Below are positions 1 through 10,200 of a DNA stretch of 64,000 nucleotides, one piece after another. The stretch comes from Bradyrhizobium sp. CIAT3101 (GTDB lineage Bacteria; Pseudomonadota; Alphaproteobacteria; Rhizobiales; Xanthobacteraceae): assembly GCF_029714945.1 (NCBI RefSeq), contig NZ_CP121634.1, forward strand, positions 5,415,001-5,479,000, given 5' to 3'. Position numbers and translations under genes: made by a program. The first letter of the stretch is position 1, and every line of letters begins with the position of its first letter. The notes under the pieces are model-generated. The model ran no database searches, was not told the origin of the DNA, and was given only the letters and a program-made list of their open reading frames with translations.

Positions 1-452
1 CGATCTCGCTGTCGGACGCCCGCGATCTCTTGCGCTTCCGTCTTGCGCTGGAGCCGGCCTGTGTTGCCGAGGCGATCGAGAGCGCCCCCGACAGCGTGCT
101 GAAATCGCTCGACGAATTCCGCCGCTTCGCCGGCAACCACGAAGACTTCATCGCCTACAATCGCGGCTTCCACACCGCGCTGGCGCATGCGTCCGGCAAT
201 CGCCGCATGGCAACCGCGCTGTGCGATCTGATCGGTCAGGCCGATCGGCTGGTCCGCGTCAGCATTTCCAACCTGAAGGGCCACGACCCGACGAAGCTTG
301 TCGCCGAGCACGTCGCCCTGATCGACGCCATGCAGAGCCGCGAAACGCGAACCGCGGCCCGCATCATCAAGGCCCACATCGGGGCCACCGAAAAACGCGT
401 CCTGCCGGCGCTCAAGCGTAACGCCGTCATCGTCGAGGAGAGGTCATCATGA
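1..452 (+). CDS. GntR-family regulator, C-terminal FCD domain (5' truncated by window)
   Basis: The reading frame is open to the left edge, so only the C-terminal ligand-binding part is present. The helical sequence, with a region around FIAYNRGFHTALAHASGNRR followed by EHVALIDAMQSR and an arginine/alanine-rich last helix, is typical of the FCD effector domain of FadR-type GntR regulators; the DNA-binding half lies outside. Its stop overlaps the start of the aldehyde dehydrogenase gene (ATGA), so the two are translationally coupled and it probably controls the ALDH-MFS genes that follow. The ligand cannot be predicted. Confidence 0.85.
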   Translation, partial: ISLSDARDLLRFRLALEPACVAEAIESAPDSVLKSLDEFRRFAGNHEDFIAYNRGFHTALAHASGNRRMATALCDLIGQADRLVRVSISNLKGHDPTKLVAEHVALIDAMQSRETRTAARIIKAHIGATEKRVLPALKRNAVIVEERSS

Positions 453-1978
453 ACGTTCCGTCGAAACCCGCGTCGATCGACGTCGAAATCCACGGCAATT
501 TCATTGATGGACGTGAAGTCGAAGCCGGCAACGGCGCGATGCTCGATGTTCGCAACCCCGCAACCGGCGACGTGATCGCCCGCATTCCCAACTCCACCGC
601 CGAGGACATCGACCGCGCCATGAAGCGCGCGCGCGCCGCGTTCGAAGGCAAGGCCTGGGGCAGCATGGACACGCGCGCGCGGGCCAGGCTGGTCAACAAG
701 CTCGCCGATGCGTTCGAGGCCAATCTCGACAGCCTGTACCGGCTCGAGACCCTCAACAACGGCCGCCCGATCAACGAGACCCGCACGCAGCTCTCCCGCC
801 TACCCGACTTCTTCCGTTATTTCGCCGGCCTTGCGTTGTCCCGCCGCGACTCCGTGATCCCGGTCGAAGGCGCATACCTGAACTATACGCTCCGCACGCC
901 GATCGGCGTCGTCGCGAATTGCACGCCGTTCAATCACCCGCTGATGATCCTGTGCAAGTCGCTCGCCGTGGTGCTGGCGACCGGATGCGTCACCGTGGTC
1001 AAGCCGTCCGAATACACGCCCCTGACGACGTTGAAGCTGGCGCAGATCTTCACCGAAGCGGGCCTGCCGCCCGGCGTCTTCAACATCGTGCTTGGGCTGG
1101 GCCAGAGCGCCGGCAAGATGCTGGCCGAACATGGCGACATCAACAAGCTGGTGCTCACCGGCGGGACCGAGGCCGGCCGCATCGCCGGCAGCGCGGCGGC
1201 GAAGGTGTTCGCGCATCAGACCATGGAGCTCGGCGGCAAGACGCCGGTGATGGTGTTCGACGATTTCGACGTCGATCGCGCCGTCAACTATGCCGCATTC
1301 GGCGCCTTCATCGGCGCCGGCCAGACCTGCGTCTGCGCCTCGCGCCATATCGTTCAGGCCTCGATCTACGATGAGTTCGTCGAGAAGCTGCAGGCCAAGA
1401 CCCGCACGATCCGTATCGGCGATCCCTTCGATGCCAGCACGCAGCTCGGCCCCGTGATTTCGGCGCGGCAGCGCGATCGCGTTCTCGCCTATGCGGACTA
1501 TGGCCACGCCGACGGCGCACGTCTCGTCACCGGCGGTGTTGCCGCAAAGGTGCCGGGCCATGACAACGGCTATTTCGTCGAGCCGACGGTGTTCGCCGAC
1601 GTCACCTCCGACATGCGCATCTTCCAGGAGGAAGTGTTCGGTCCGTTCACGTCGGTAACGCCGTTCAAGGACGAGGCCGACGCGTTGCGGCTCGCGAACG
1701 ACTCCCCATTCGGTCTCGCCGCGGCGATCCGCACCCGGGATGTCGCCCGCGCGCACCGCGTCGCCGCGTCGGTCAAGGCCGGCATCGTCTGGGTCAACGA
1801 TCACCACCGGCTCGATCCGGCCTCGCCCTGGGGCGGCGTCGACGATTCCGGCATCGGCCGCGAATGCGGCACCGAGAGCTTTGACGACCATTTCAACACC
1901 AAGAGCGTGATGGTCGCGACGCATGAGCAGCCGTTCGACTGGTATCGCGACACGGCCAACCAGAAACGATTGAACTAG
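449..1978 (+). CDS. NAD(P)-dependent aldehyde dehydrogenase
   Basis: This 509-residue protein has full ALDH-superfamily length and all catalytic landmarks: Asn162 in PFNHP, Lys185 in VKPSE (cofactor), Glu260 in MELGGKTP (general base) and nucleophilic Cys294 in GQTCVC, plus EEVFGPF near residue 395. It should oxidise an aldehyde to its acid in the cytoplasm. It overlaps the GntR gene by four bases and is followed by an MFS carrier, so the three probably form a catabolic unit induced by one substrate. The specific aldehyde cannot be read from sequence; betaine-aldehyde and aromatic-aldehyde dehydrogenases share these motifs. Confidence 0.93.
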   Translation: MNVPSKPASIDVEIHGNFIDGREVEAGNGAMLDVRNPATGDVIARIPNSTAEDIDRAMKRARAAFEGKAWGSMDTRARARLVNKLADAFEANLDSLYRLETLNNGRPINETRTQLSRLPDFFRYFAGLALSRRDSVIPVEGAYLNYTLRTPIGVVANCTPFNHPLMILCKSLAVVLATGCVTVVKPSEYTPLTTLKLAQIFTEAGLPPGVFNIVLGLGQSAGKMLAEHGDINKLVLTGGTEAGRIAGSAAAKVFAHQTMELGGKTPVMVFDDFDVDRAVNYAAFGAFIGAGQTCVCASRHIVQASIYDEFVEKLQAKTRTIRIGDPFDASTQLGPVISARQRDRVLAYADYGHADGARLVTGGVAAKVPGHDNGYFVEPTVFADVTSDMRIFQEEVFGPFTSVTPFKDEADALRLANDSPFGLAAAIRTRDVARAHRVAASVKAGIVWVNDHHRLDPASPWGGVDDSGIGRECGTESFDDHFNTKSVMVATHEQPFDWYRDTANQKRLN

Positions 1979-2053
1979 CAGAGACCAGAAGCGGCTGACC
2001 GCCCAAAGAAGGCGGGCCGCATCAACCAGAATGACAGTCAAGGGAGAGCGTAT

Positions 2054-3421
2054 ATGTCGACATCGGTGAACGCAGGCAGCCGTCTCGACCGGCTGCCGAT
2101 CGGGCCATTCCACCGCCGCATCATGCTGCTGATCGGCATCGGCATGTTCTTCGACGGTTTCGACATCTACATCGCCGGCACCGTGCTCAGCGTAACGCTG
2201 AAATCAGGCTTTTCGACACTCTCCCAGAACGCGGCCTTCATCTCCGCGACCTTCGTCGGCATGATGCTGGGGTCGTTCGGCACCGGCTTTCTCGGCGATC
2301 GCTACGGACGCCGCTTTACCTATCAATTCAATTTGCTGCTTTTCGGCGTTGCCTCATTGGCCGCCGCGTTCTCGCCGAACATGGCCTTCCTGATTGCCTG
2401 CCGCTTCGTGATGGGCGTCGGCTTGGGGGCGGAGAACGTCGTCGGCTATTCGACGATGACGGAGTTCGTGCCTGCCCGCACCCGCGGCAAATGGCTCGGC
2501 TTCACCACTGTATGCGTCGTCACCGGATTGCCAGTGGCACTGCTGGTCGCCTCCGTGCTGGTGCCGCAATACGGCTGGCGCTCGATGTTCGTGCTCGGCG
2601 GCATCGGCGCGCTCGTCGTCTGGTACATGCGCAAGTCGCTGCCGGAATCGCCGCGCTGGCTCGAAGCTGTCGGGCGCACGGCGGAAGCGGAAGCGCTGAT
2701 GCAGGCGATCGAGAAGGAAGCGGCGCAGGGCCAGCCCTTGCCTGCTCCCGCGCCCATCACATCCGCTCCGGTCGCGGCCGATCTCGGCACGCTGTTCACC
2801 GCGCCCTTGCTGTCTCGGATGATCGTCGGCTCGGTCTGCCTGATCACGATCAACACCCTGCTCTACGGTTTCGTGACCTGGCTGCCCGTGTTCTTCGTCA
2901 AGCAGGGCCTCTCGATCGCGACGTCGTTCGGTTATTCGCTGCTGATGGCGCTCGGCGCCCCGATCGGCTCGGCGATCGGCGCGTTGACCGCGGACCGCTG
3001 GGGCCGCAAGCCGACCATCATCGGCGCATCGCTGATCACGGTGGCGCTCGGCATCCTCTACCCCATGATCTCGGATCCGATCCTGCTGCCGGCCGTGGGC
3101 TTCGCGCTGACGGTGCCGATCTACGTCCTGGTCGCGCTTCTGTTCGGCATCTACATCCCCGAACTGTTTCCGACCGAGGTCCGCCTGCGCGCGTCGGGCA
3201 TTGTCAACACGCTGGGACGCGGCGCCACGATCGTCACGCCGTTCCTCGTCGTCTCGCTGTTCGAGACGCGTGGCGTTGCCGGGGTGATGGTGCTGATGAT
3301 CGGCCTCCTGGTGGTCCAGATCATCACGGTCTGGGGGCTCGGCATCGAGCCGCGGCATCGCAGTCTCGAGGAGCTGAAGGCCGAGGACTCCGCTGCGCCG
3401 GTGCTCAAGGAAGCCTCCTGA
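2054..3421 (+). CDS. MFS transporter, metabolite:H+ symporter type
   Basis: The 455-residue protein has about twelve hydrophobic segments and the MFS loop 2-3 motif GDRYGRR (near residue 80), with a related ADRWGRKP at the start of the second half. The N-terminal FFDGFDIYIAG segment is characteristic of the aromatic-acid/sugar-like symporter branch (AAHS/MHS). A GGGAGA ribosome site precedes ATG 2054. It lies 75 bp after the aldehyde dehydrogenase on the same strand and likely imports the substrate of that pathway. Confidence 0.9.
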   Translation: MSTSVNAGSRLDRLPIGPFHRRIMLLIGIGMFFDGFDIYIAGTVLSVTLKSGFSTLSQNAAFISATFVGMMLGSFGTGFLGDRYGRRFTYQFNLLLFGVASLAAAFSPNMAFLIACRFVMGVGLGAENVVGYSTMTEFVPARTRGKWLGFTTVCVVTGLPVALLVASVLVPQYGWRSMFVLGGIGALVVWYMRKSLPESPRWLEAVGRTAEAEALMQAIEKEAAQGQPLPAPAPITSAPVAADLGTLFTAPLLSRMIVGSVCLITINTLLYGFVTWLPVFFVKQGLSIATSFGYSLLMALGAPIGSAIGALTADRWGRKPTIIGASLITVALGILYPMISDPILLPAVGFALTVPIYVLVALLFGIYIPELFPTEVRLRASGIVNTLGRGATIVTPFLVVSLFETRGVAGVMVLMIGLLVVQIITVWGLGIEPRHRSLEELKAEDSAAPVLKEAS

Positions 3422-3437
3422 CTCACTCCACGGCGTC

Positions 3438-3460
3438 ATGGCCGGGCTTGTCCCGGCCAT
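3438..3460. repeat. Short intergenic palindrome (REP-like)
   Basis: The arms ATGGCCGGG and CCCGGCCAT flank a five-base loop just downstream of the MFS gene. This palindrome style is common between genes of Bradyrhizobium-type genomes. It can fold as a hairpin and could end or stabilise the upstream transcript, but no T-run follows. Confidence 0.7.
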
Positions 3461-3606
3461 CCACGCAAAATTTCAGATTCGAACGTCTCCTGCCCCGATC
3501 GGCGGGCAGATCTGGTTCCCGTTACATCGCCTCCTCATCTCTCTTGCGGCATTGCATGCTTGATACCCGGATCGGCTCGCCGACACGATAAGATGCAAGG
3601 GAGTTC

Positions 3607-5094
3607 GTGATGACCGCAGATGCCGCTGACTTGAACTACGGCTCGATCGGCGCACTCCTCGGCGCCCTGCACGCGCGCAAGATCTCCGCGTCGGAACTGC
3701 TCGAACATACGATTGCGCGCATCGAGGCGCTGGACGGGCCGATCAACGCGATCATCGTTCGGGATTTCGATCGCGCCAGAGACGCCGCGCGCGCCGCCGA
3801 TGCTGCGCTTGGCCGCGGCGAGCGGAAGCCGCTGCTCGGCATCCCCGTGACGTTGAAGGAGCCGTTCAACGTCGCCGGACTGCCGACGACATGGGGCTTT
3901 CCGCATTTCAGGGATTTTCAACCGGCCGAAGATGCTCTTCTGGTCGCGCGCTTGAAAGCGGCCGGCGCCATCATCATCGGCAAGACCAACATCCCGATCG
4001 GTTTGCGGGATTTCCAGAGCTACAACGAGATCTACGGGGCGACGCACAACCCGTGGGACCTCGGCCGGTCCCCCGGCGGCTCCTCGGGCGGATGCGGCGC
4101 AGCACTGGCCGCGGGCTTCGGTCCGCTCTCGATCGGCTCGGACATCGGCGGCTCGATCCGGGTGCCGGCGCATTTCTGCGGTGTGTTCGGACACAAGCCG
4201 AGCCTCGGCCTGGTGCCGCTGCGCGGATATAGTTTACCGCCGGCCACGCCCGTCCCGGGCCAGGGCGATCTGGCGGTCGTCGGGCCGATGGCGCGCACGG
4301 CCTCGGACCTCTCGTTGTCGCTCGACGTGATCGCCGGCCCCGATGAAATGCGCGATGGCGTCGGCTATCGCCTCGCGCTGCCTGCTCCGCGGCATGACCA
4401 GCTCAAGGATTTCAGAATCCTCGTGATTGACACGCATCCGTTGATGCCGACGGGAGACGCCGTACGTTCAACGATTGGACGGTTGGCGGACCGGCTCGGC
4501 AAGTCGGGCGCGCGGGTCGCGCGCGCCAGCGCGGCGCTGCCTGACCTCGCGGATTCCGCACGGCTCTACATGAAGCTGTTGAACGCAGCGAGAAGTCCGC
4601 GCCTCACGCCGGCCGCCCTCGCAGAAGCGCAAGGATTGGCCGCAGCACTTGCGCCCGACGACCGCAGCCTGCAGGCCGAGCGCGCACGCGGCTGGGGCAT
4701 GATCCATCGTGAGTGGCTGGCGGCCGATGTGGCGCGCCTGCAACTGCAACAAAAGTGGCATGAGCTGTTCCGCGAGTTCGACGCGGTGATCTACCCCGCC
4801 GCCGCCGTGCCGGCCTTTCCGCACGACCATTCGGAGCCGTTCGACGCGCGGCAGCTGGATATCGATGGCAAGCTCTATGACTACTCTGATGCGTGCTTCA
4901 TCTGGGCCGACCCCGCTTCCACTTGCGGACTGCCTGCAACCGCCGTTCCGATCGAGCGCACGGCTTCGGGCCTGCCGGTCGGCGTCCAGATCATCGGGCC
5001 TTACCTTGAGGACCGCACGACCATCGCGCTGGCGGGGCTGATCGAACGTGAGTTCGGCGGCTTCGTGCCGCCGCCGGCGCTGGCTGTGAGCTAG
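3607..5094 (+). CDS. Amidase, amidase-signature family
   Basis: This 495-residue enzyme carries the complete Lys-cisSer-Ser triad of the amidase-signature fold: Lys83 in TLKEP, Ser158 in SPGGSSGGCGAALAAGF, and Ser182 in GSDIGGSIR, with spacings of 75 and 24 residues as in fatty acid amide hydrolase. It hydrolyses a carboxamide to acid and ammonia. There is no signal peptide. It stands alone behind a REP-like palindrome and ahead of a convergent TetR gene, so its link to the upstream ALDH cluster is uncertain. The physiological amide is unknown. Confidence 0.92.
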   Translation: MMTADAADLNYGSIGALLGALHARKISASELLEHTIARIEALDGPINAIIVRDFDRARDAARAADAALGRGERKPLLGIPVTLKEPFNVAGLPTTWGFPHFRDFQPAEDALLVARLKAAGAIIIGKTNIPIGLRDFQSYNEIYGATHNPWDLGRSPGGSSGGCGAALAAGFGPLSIGSDIGGSIRVPAHFCGVFGHKPSLGLVPLRGYSLPPATPVPGQGDLAVVGPMARTASDLSLSLDVIAGPDEMRDGVGYRLALPAPRHDQLKDFRILVIDTHPLMPTGDAVRSTIGRLADRLGKSGARVARASAALPDLADSARLYMKLLNAARSPRLTPAALAEAQGLAAALAPDDRSLQAERARGWGMIHREWLAADVARLQLQQKWHELFREFDAVIYPAAAVPAFPHDHSEPFDARQLDIDGKLYDYSDACFIWADPASTCGLPATAVPIERTASGLPVGVQIIGPYLEDRTTIALAGLIEREFGGFVPPPALAVS

Positions 5095-5109
5095 CCGAGA
5101 TCGACGGTG

Positions 5110-5718
5110 TTATGAGCCTCTGTCGGCTGACTGCGCCTCGACCGCCTGCACCGCGACGGTCGCGACTTGCCGCAGTGCTTCACGGTCGGAGCCCGAAGAC
5201 GCCATCACGCCCATGCCGACCGATACGGCCGACACATAGCGCGCAAGCGCGGCGGGATCGGACGTCGGCTTGAGATCGCCTTCCGCCTTGGCGCGCACAA
5301 AACGATCGCGCAGTTGGTCCTCGTTCTGAGCGCGGCGCGCGGCGAGCTCGAAGGGGACGTTTTCGGAGCCGGAGCCGGTGGCGATGCCACCTTGCACGAG
5401 CAGGCAGCCGGGCGGATTGGCGGGATCGGTCTGCTTTTCGGCGATGCCCATCAGCATCCGCTCGGCGACATCGCGGGCGGTCGGTGCGGCGACCACCTCG
5501 TCCATCCAGGCGCCCCGCAATTTGGTGTAGCGGTCCAGCGCGGCCTTCAGCAGGCCTTCCTTATTACCAAAGCACGCGTAGAGGCTCGGCGGGTTGATAC
5601 CCATTGCCTCCGTCAGTTGGGCAATCGTGGCGCCCTCATAGCCATGGCGCCAAAACACTTCCATCGCCTGATCCAACGCCACTTCAGCGTCGAATTCGCG
5701 GGGGCGTCCCATGCCCAT
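5110..5718 (-). CDS. TetR-family repressor, divergent from RND pump
   Basis: The 202-residue protein opens with GRPREFDAEVALDQAMEVFW and an HTH region around GYEGATIAQLTEAMGINPPS, a classic TetR/AcrR DNA-binding domain, followed by a helical ligand-binding domain. An AAGGAG site eight bases before ATG 5718 supports the start. It is transcribed away from the RND adaptor gene, with a perfect 7+7 palindrome (5887-5902) in the shared promoter region, so it is probably the local repressor of the pump and of itself. Confidence 0.92.
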   Translation of the reverse strand: MGMGRPREFDAEVALDQAMEVFWRHGYEGATIAQLTEAMGINPPSLYACFGNKEGLLKAALDRYTKLRGAWMDEVVAAPTARDVAERMLMGIAEKQTDPANPPGCLLVQGGIATGSGSENVPFELAARRAQNEDQLRDRFVRAKAEGDLKPTSDPAALARYVSAVSVGMGVMASSGSDREALRQVATVAVQAVEAQSADRGS

Positions 5719-5886
5719 CTGCCTGTCTCCTTGGAATTAACGTTCCGCCGGAGGCTTAACGTCAAATCCTATCTATTTGTTCTACCTTTATATTTCTGCC
5801 GACTTCACATTCTTGCGGTAAGCGGCTACAATTTTCTTAGCGAACGGTACATAAGTATCTTGCGCTGCGATATCCAGCTCCACATC

Positions 5887-5902
5887 TGTAGTGAACACTA
5901 CA
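5887..5902. promoter_or_regulatory. Palindromic operator candidate for the RND efflux genes
   Basis: TGTAGTG-AA-CACTACA is a perfect inverted repeat ending 16 bp before the adaptor start codon, in the gap between the divergent TetR gene and the pump. Size and position suit a TetR dimer site, which would block transcription or early elongation of the pump operon. Binding is inferred. Confidence 0.6.
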
Positions 5903-5918
5903 TTTCTGGAGCGCGCAA

Positions 5919-7160
5919 ATGCCCCCCTCCCAAAACGCCTCTCGCCCTGGCCGTGTCCGCCGTCTTCTCGGCGGTGTCGCGATCGTGGGCGCCCTCGCGG
6001 TAGCCGGTTCGATCGCGACCGGCCACTATTTCCGTGCCGCGCAAGCGACCGCAACGGTGGCCGCCGCTGAGCAGGCCGTCTCCGTGACGGTCGCGATGAT
6101 CGAACCAAAGCAGACCGTGCTGTGGGACGATTTCTCCGGCCGATTAGAGGCCATCAATCGGGTCGAACTTCGACCGCGCGTGGCCGGCGCGATCCTGTCG
6201 ACCAACTTTACCGAGGGCGCGCTGGTGAAGGCCGGTGACGTCCTGTTCAAGATCGACCCCGCGCCTTACGAGGCCGAGGTCGATAAGGCCAACGCACAGC
6301 TCGAGGCCGCGAAGGCCCGCGTGGTGTTCACCCAGAGCGAACTCGAGCGCGGCGCACAGCTGGTTGGCAATGCCGTCGTCACGCGGCGTGACTACGACCA
6401 GCGCGACAACGCCAATCGCGAGGCCATCGCCAACGTGAAGGCGGCCGAAGCGACGCTCCAGACCGCAAAGCTCAATCTCGACTACACCGAGGTGCGCGCG
6501 CCCGTGGACGGCCGCGTCGGCAAGTTCGAGATCACCGTCGGAAATCTCGTCGCCGCCGGCACCGCCTCCCCGGTGCTGACCTCGCTGGTCTCGGTCAATC
6601 CGATCTATGCCTCCTTCGATGCGGATGAAGAGGTCGTGCTGCGCGCACTGAACTCGATCGCAGATAGCACCGGCAAGCGCGGCAATCTCGACCAGATCCC
6701 GGTCGAGATGGCGACCTCCGGCGGCCTCTCGGCCAAAGGCCATATCCAGCTCATCGACAACCAGGTCAACGGCCAGAGCGGCACGATCCGTGTCCGTGCG
6801 GTATTCCAGAACGAGGACGGGCGTCTCATTCCCGGCCAGTTCGCCCGCGTACGGATGGGGCAGCCGAAACAGCAGTCGCTGGTGATGATCGACGAGCGTG
6901 CGATCGGTACCGACCAGGACAAGAAGTTCGTGATGGCGGTCGGCGATGACAGTCGTGCGGTCTACCGGCCGATCACGCTTGGCGGCTCGGTCGACGGACT
7001 GCGCATCGTGACAGCGGGCCTCAAAACCGGCGATCGCATCGTCGTCAACGGCCTGCAGCGCGTACGGCCGGGCGCTCTCCTCAAGACCGAGGTCGCGGCG
7101 ATGGGTGCGCGCGGCCAGCAGGCCTCTAACCACAGCAACCAGGACGTGGTGCAACGCTAG
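5919..7160 (+). CDS. RND efflux periplasmic adaptor (MexE/AcrA type)
   Basis: The 413-residue protein has an N-terminal hydrophobic anchor (about residues 15-36), then the barrel-sandwich/lipoyl halves around VELRPRVAGAILSTNFTEGA and DYTEVRAPVDGRVG enclosing an alpha-hairpin, and a beta-barrel/membrane-proximal end. It links the inner-membrane RND pump to an outer-membrane channel. GGAG lies seven bases before ATG. The permease follows 133 bp downstream. No outer-membrane factor is encoded here, so one from elsewhere must be used. Confidence 0.93.
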   Translation: MPPSQNASRPGRVRRLLGGVAIVGALAVAGSIATGHYFRAAQATATVAAAEQAVSVTVAMIEPKQTVLWDDFSGRLEAINRVELRPRVAGAILSTNFTEGALVKAGDVLFKIDPAPYEAEVDKANAQLEAAKARVVFTQSELERGAQLVGNAVVTRRDYDQRDNANREAIANVKAAEATLQTAKLNLDYTEVRAPVDGRVGKFEITVGNLVAAGTASPVLTSLVSVNPIYASFDADEEVVLRALNSIADSTGKRGNLDQIPVEMATSGGLSAKGHIQLIDNQVNGQSGTIRVRAVFQNEDGRLIPGQFARVRMGQPKQQSLVMIDERAIGTDQDKKFVMAVGDDSRAVYRPITLGGSVDGLRIVTAGLKTGDRIVVNGLQRVRPGALLKTEVAAMGARGQQASNHSNQDVVQR

Positions 7161-7168
7161 TTACCTCG

Positions 7169-7259
7169 TTCCGGGCCACGCGCCCGGAATGATGACGACT
7201 TAACGACCAAGACATCGCATCCCAATTCCGGGAGCGCGGCACAGCCCGCGTCCCGGAAT
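7169..7259. repeat. Two related hairpins between adaptor and permease genes
   Basis: Two inverted repeats share a TTCCGGG/CCCGGAA core. The first (7169-7189) has 8-bp arms and a 5-base loop; the second (7225-7259) has 9-bp arms ATTCCGGGA/TCCCGGAAT plus an inner CGCGG/CCGCG stem. They lie within the presumed efflux operon and could set the relative level of adaptor and pump mRNA. Confidence 0.7.
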
Positions 7260-7293
7260 ACGGGAGAGCTGTCTCTCTTGCAGGGGCAAAGCC

Positions 7294-10200
7294 ATGAATC
7301 TCTCGAAGTTCTTCATTGATCGTCCGATTTTCGCCGGCGTACTGTCGGTGCTGATTTTCCTCGCGGGCCTGATCTCGCTGTTCGCGATGCCGATCTCCGA
7401 ATATCCGGATGTGGTGCCGCCCTCCGTCTTGGTGCGCGCGACCTATCCCGGCGCCAATCCCAAGGTGATCGCGGAAACGGTGGCCACGCCCATCGAGGAG
7501 CAGATCAACGGCGTCGAAGGCATGCTGTACATGTCGAGCCAGGCGACCACCGACGGCGCGATGACGCTGACGGTGACGTTCCGCCTCGGCACCGATCCCG
7601 ACAAGGCAACACAGCTGGTGCAGAACCGCGTGCAACAGGCCGAGCCGCGCCTGCCCGCGGTGGTGCGCCAGCTCGGCATCATCACCAAGAAGTCGTCGCC
7701 AGACCTCACCATGGTCGTGCATCTGTTGTCGCCGAACAACCGCTACGACATGACGTATCTGCGCAACTATGCGGTGCTCAACGTCAAGGACCGCCTGGCG
7801 AGGATCGACGGCGTCGGTGACGTCCAGCTTTACGGTGCCGGCGACTATTCGATGCGGGTCTGGGTCGATCCGCAGAAGGCGGCCGAGCATGGGCTGACCG
7901 CCAGCGACATCGTCAAGGCGATCCAGGCGCAGAACGTCGAGGCGGCCGCCGGCGTGGTCGGCTCCTCTCCCAACGTCAAGGGCATCGACCTGCAGCTATC
8001 GGTCAACGCCGAGGGACGTCTGGCCAACGAAGAGCAGTTCGGCGACATCGTGGTCAAGACCGGCACCCGCGGCGAAGTCGTTCGCTTGCGCGACGTCGCG
8101 CGGGTCGAGCTCGGCGCATCCGAATACGGCCTGCGCTCGCTGCTCGACAACAAGCAGGCGGTTGCGATCCCGATCTTCCAGGCGCCCGGCTCCAACGCGC
8201 TGGAGATTTCCGACCACGTCCGCGCCACCATGGCCGAGATCAAGAAGAACATGCCGGAGGGCGTGTCCTACCAGATCGTCTACGATCCCACCCAGTTCGT
8301 GCGCTCGTCGATCGAGGCCGTGATCCACACGCTGCTCGAGGCGATCGCGCTGGTGGTGCTGGTCGTGATCCTGTTCCTGCAGACCTGGCGCGCCTCGATC
8401 ATCCCGCTGCTCGCCGTGCCGGTCTCGATCGTCGGCACGTTTGCCGTGATGCATGTGTTCGGCTTCTCCATCAACGCGCTCAGCCTGTTCGGCCTCGTGC
8501 TCGCCATCGGCATCGTCGTCGACGACGCCATCGTCGTGGTCGAGAATGTCGAGCGCAACATCGAGGGCGGGCTGTCGCCGCGCGACGCCACCTATCAGGC
8601 GATGCGCGAGGTGTCCGGGCCGATCATCGCCATCGCGATGGTGCTGATCGCGGTGTTCGTGCCGCTGGCCTTCATTTCCGGCCTCACCGGGCAGTTCTAC
8701 AAGCAGTTCGCGCTGACGATCGCGATCTCGACGGTGATCTCGGCCGTCAACTCATTGACGCTGTCGCCTGCCCTGTCGGCCCTGCTGCTCAAAGGTCGTA
8801 ACGAGCCCAAGGACCGCCTGACGATCATCATGGAAAAGGGCCTCGGCTGGTTCTTCCGCCGCTTCAACCGCGCCTTCACCTACTCCTCCGAGAGCTACAG
8901 CGGCACCGTCACCAAGGTGATCTCCGGCAAGGCTGCGGTGATGGGGCTCTATGTGGTCCTGGTCGGTCTGACCGCCTTCCTGTTCCAGCAGGTGCCGAGC
9001 GGCTTTGTGCCGGGCCAGGACAAGCAATATCTGGTCGGCTTCTCGCGGCTGCCCGACGGAGCAACGCTCGACCGCACCGAAGAGGTGATCCGCAAGATGA
9101 GCGACATCGCGCTGACCCAGCCCGGTGTCGAGAGTTCTGTGGCCTTCCCGGGCCTGTCGATCTCCGGTTTCACCAATTCGTCCAACGCCGGCATCGTGTT
9201 CTCGACGCTGAAACCGTTCGACGAGCGCAAGGGCCCGGCACTGAGCGGCAATGCCATCGCCGCCGATCTGAACAAGAAATACTCCGGCATCCAGGAAGCC
9301 TTCATCGCCATGTTCCCGCCGCCGCCGGTCAACGGCCTCGGCACCATCGGTGGCTTCAAGCTCCAGATCGAGGATCGCGCCGGTCTCGGTTATGAGGCGC
9401 TGAACGAGGCGACCAAGGCGTTCATGGCGGCGATGCAGAAAGCGCCGGAGATCGCCGGCGTGTTCTCGAGCTTCCAGGTCAACGTGCCCCAGTTGTTCGC
9501 CGACATCGACCGCACCAAGGCGCTGCAGCTCGGCGTCCCCGTGACCGAGGTGTTCAACACGCTGCAGATTTACCTCGGGTCCTACTACGTCAACGACTTC
9601 AACAAATTTGGCCGTACCTACTCCGTCTATGTCCAAGCCGATGCGCCGTTCCGCGCACGCGCCGACGACATCAGGCAGCTGAAGGTGCGCTCATCCTCGG
9701 GCGACATGGTGCCGCTATCGGCGCTGCTCACGATCCGCCAGAGCGCGGGCCCTGAGCGCGCGATCCGCTACAACGGCTTCCTGTCGTCCGACATCAACGC
9801 GGCTGCTGCCCCCGGCTTCTCCTCCGGCCAGGCGCAGGAGGCTGCGACGCGGATCGCGGCGGAGACGCTGCCGCCGGGTTTTGCCTTCGAATGGACCGAC
9901 CTGACTTATCAGGAGTTCATCGCCGGCAATTCCGGGCTCTGGGTGTTCCCGCTGGCGATCCTGCTGGTGTTCCTGGTGCTGGCGGCGCTCTACGAGAGCC
10001 TGACCCTGCCGCTCTCGATCATCATGATCGTGCCAATGGGTCTGCTGGCCGCGATGTTCGGCGTCTGGCTCTCGAAGGGCGACAACAACGTATTCACCCA
10101 GATCGGACTTATCGTTCTCGTGGGTCTCTCAGCCAAGAACGCGATCCTGATCGTCGAATTCGCGCGCGAGCTCGAATTCGCAGGTCGCACGCCGATCCGG

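Noticed and set aside
800..2113. 437-codon open frame antisense to the aldehyde dehydrogenase
   Set aside because: It mirrors the coding frame of a strong ALDH gene, is Arg/Asp/Gly/His-rich low-complexity, and shows no domain. High GC suppresses stops on the opposite strand.
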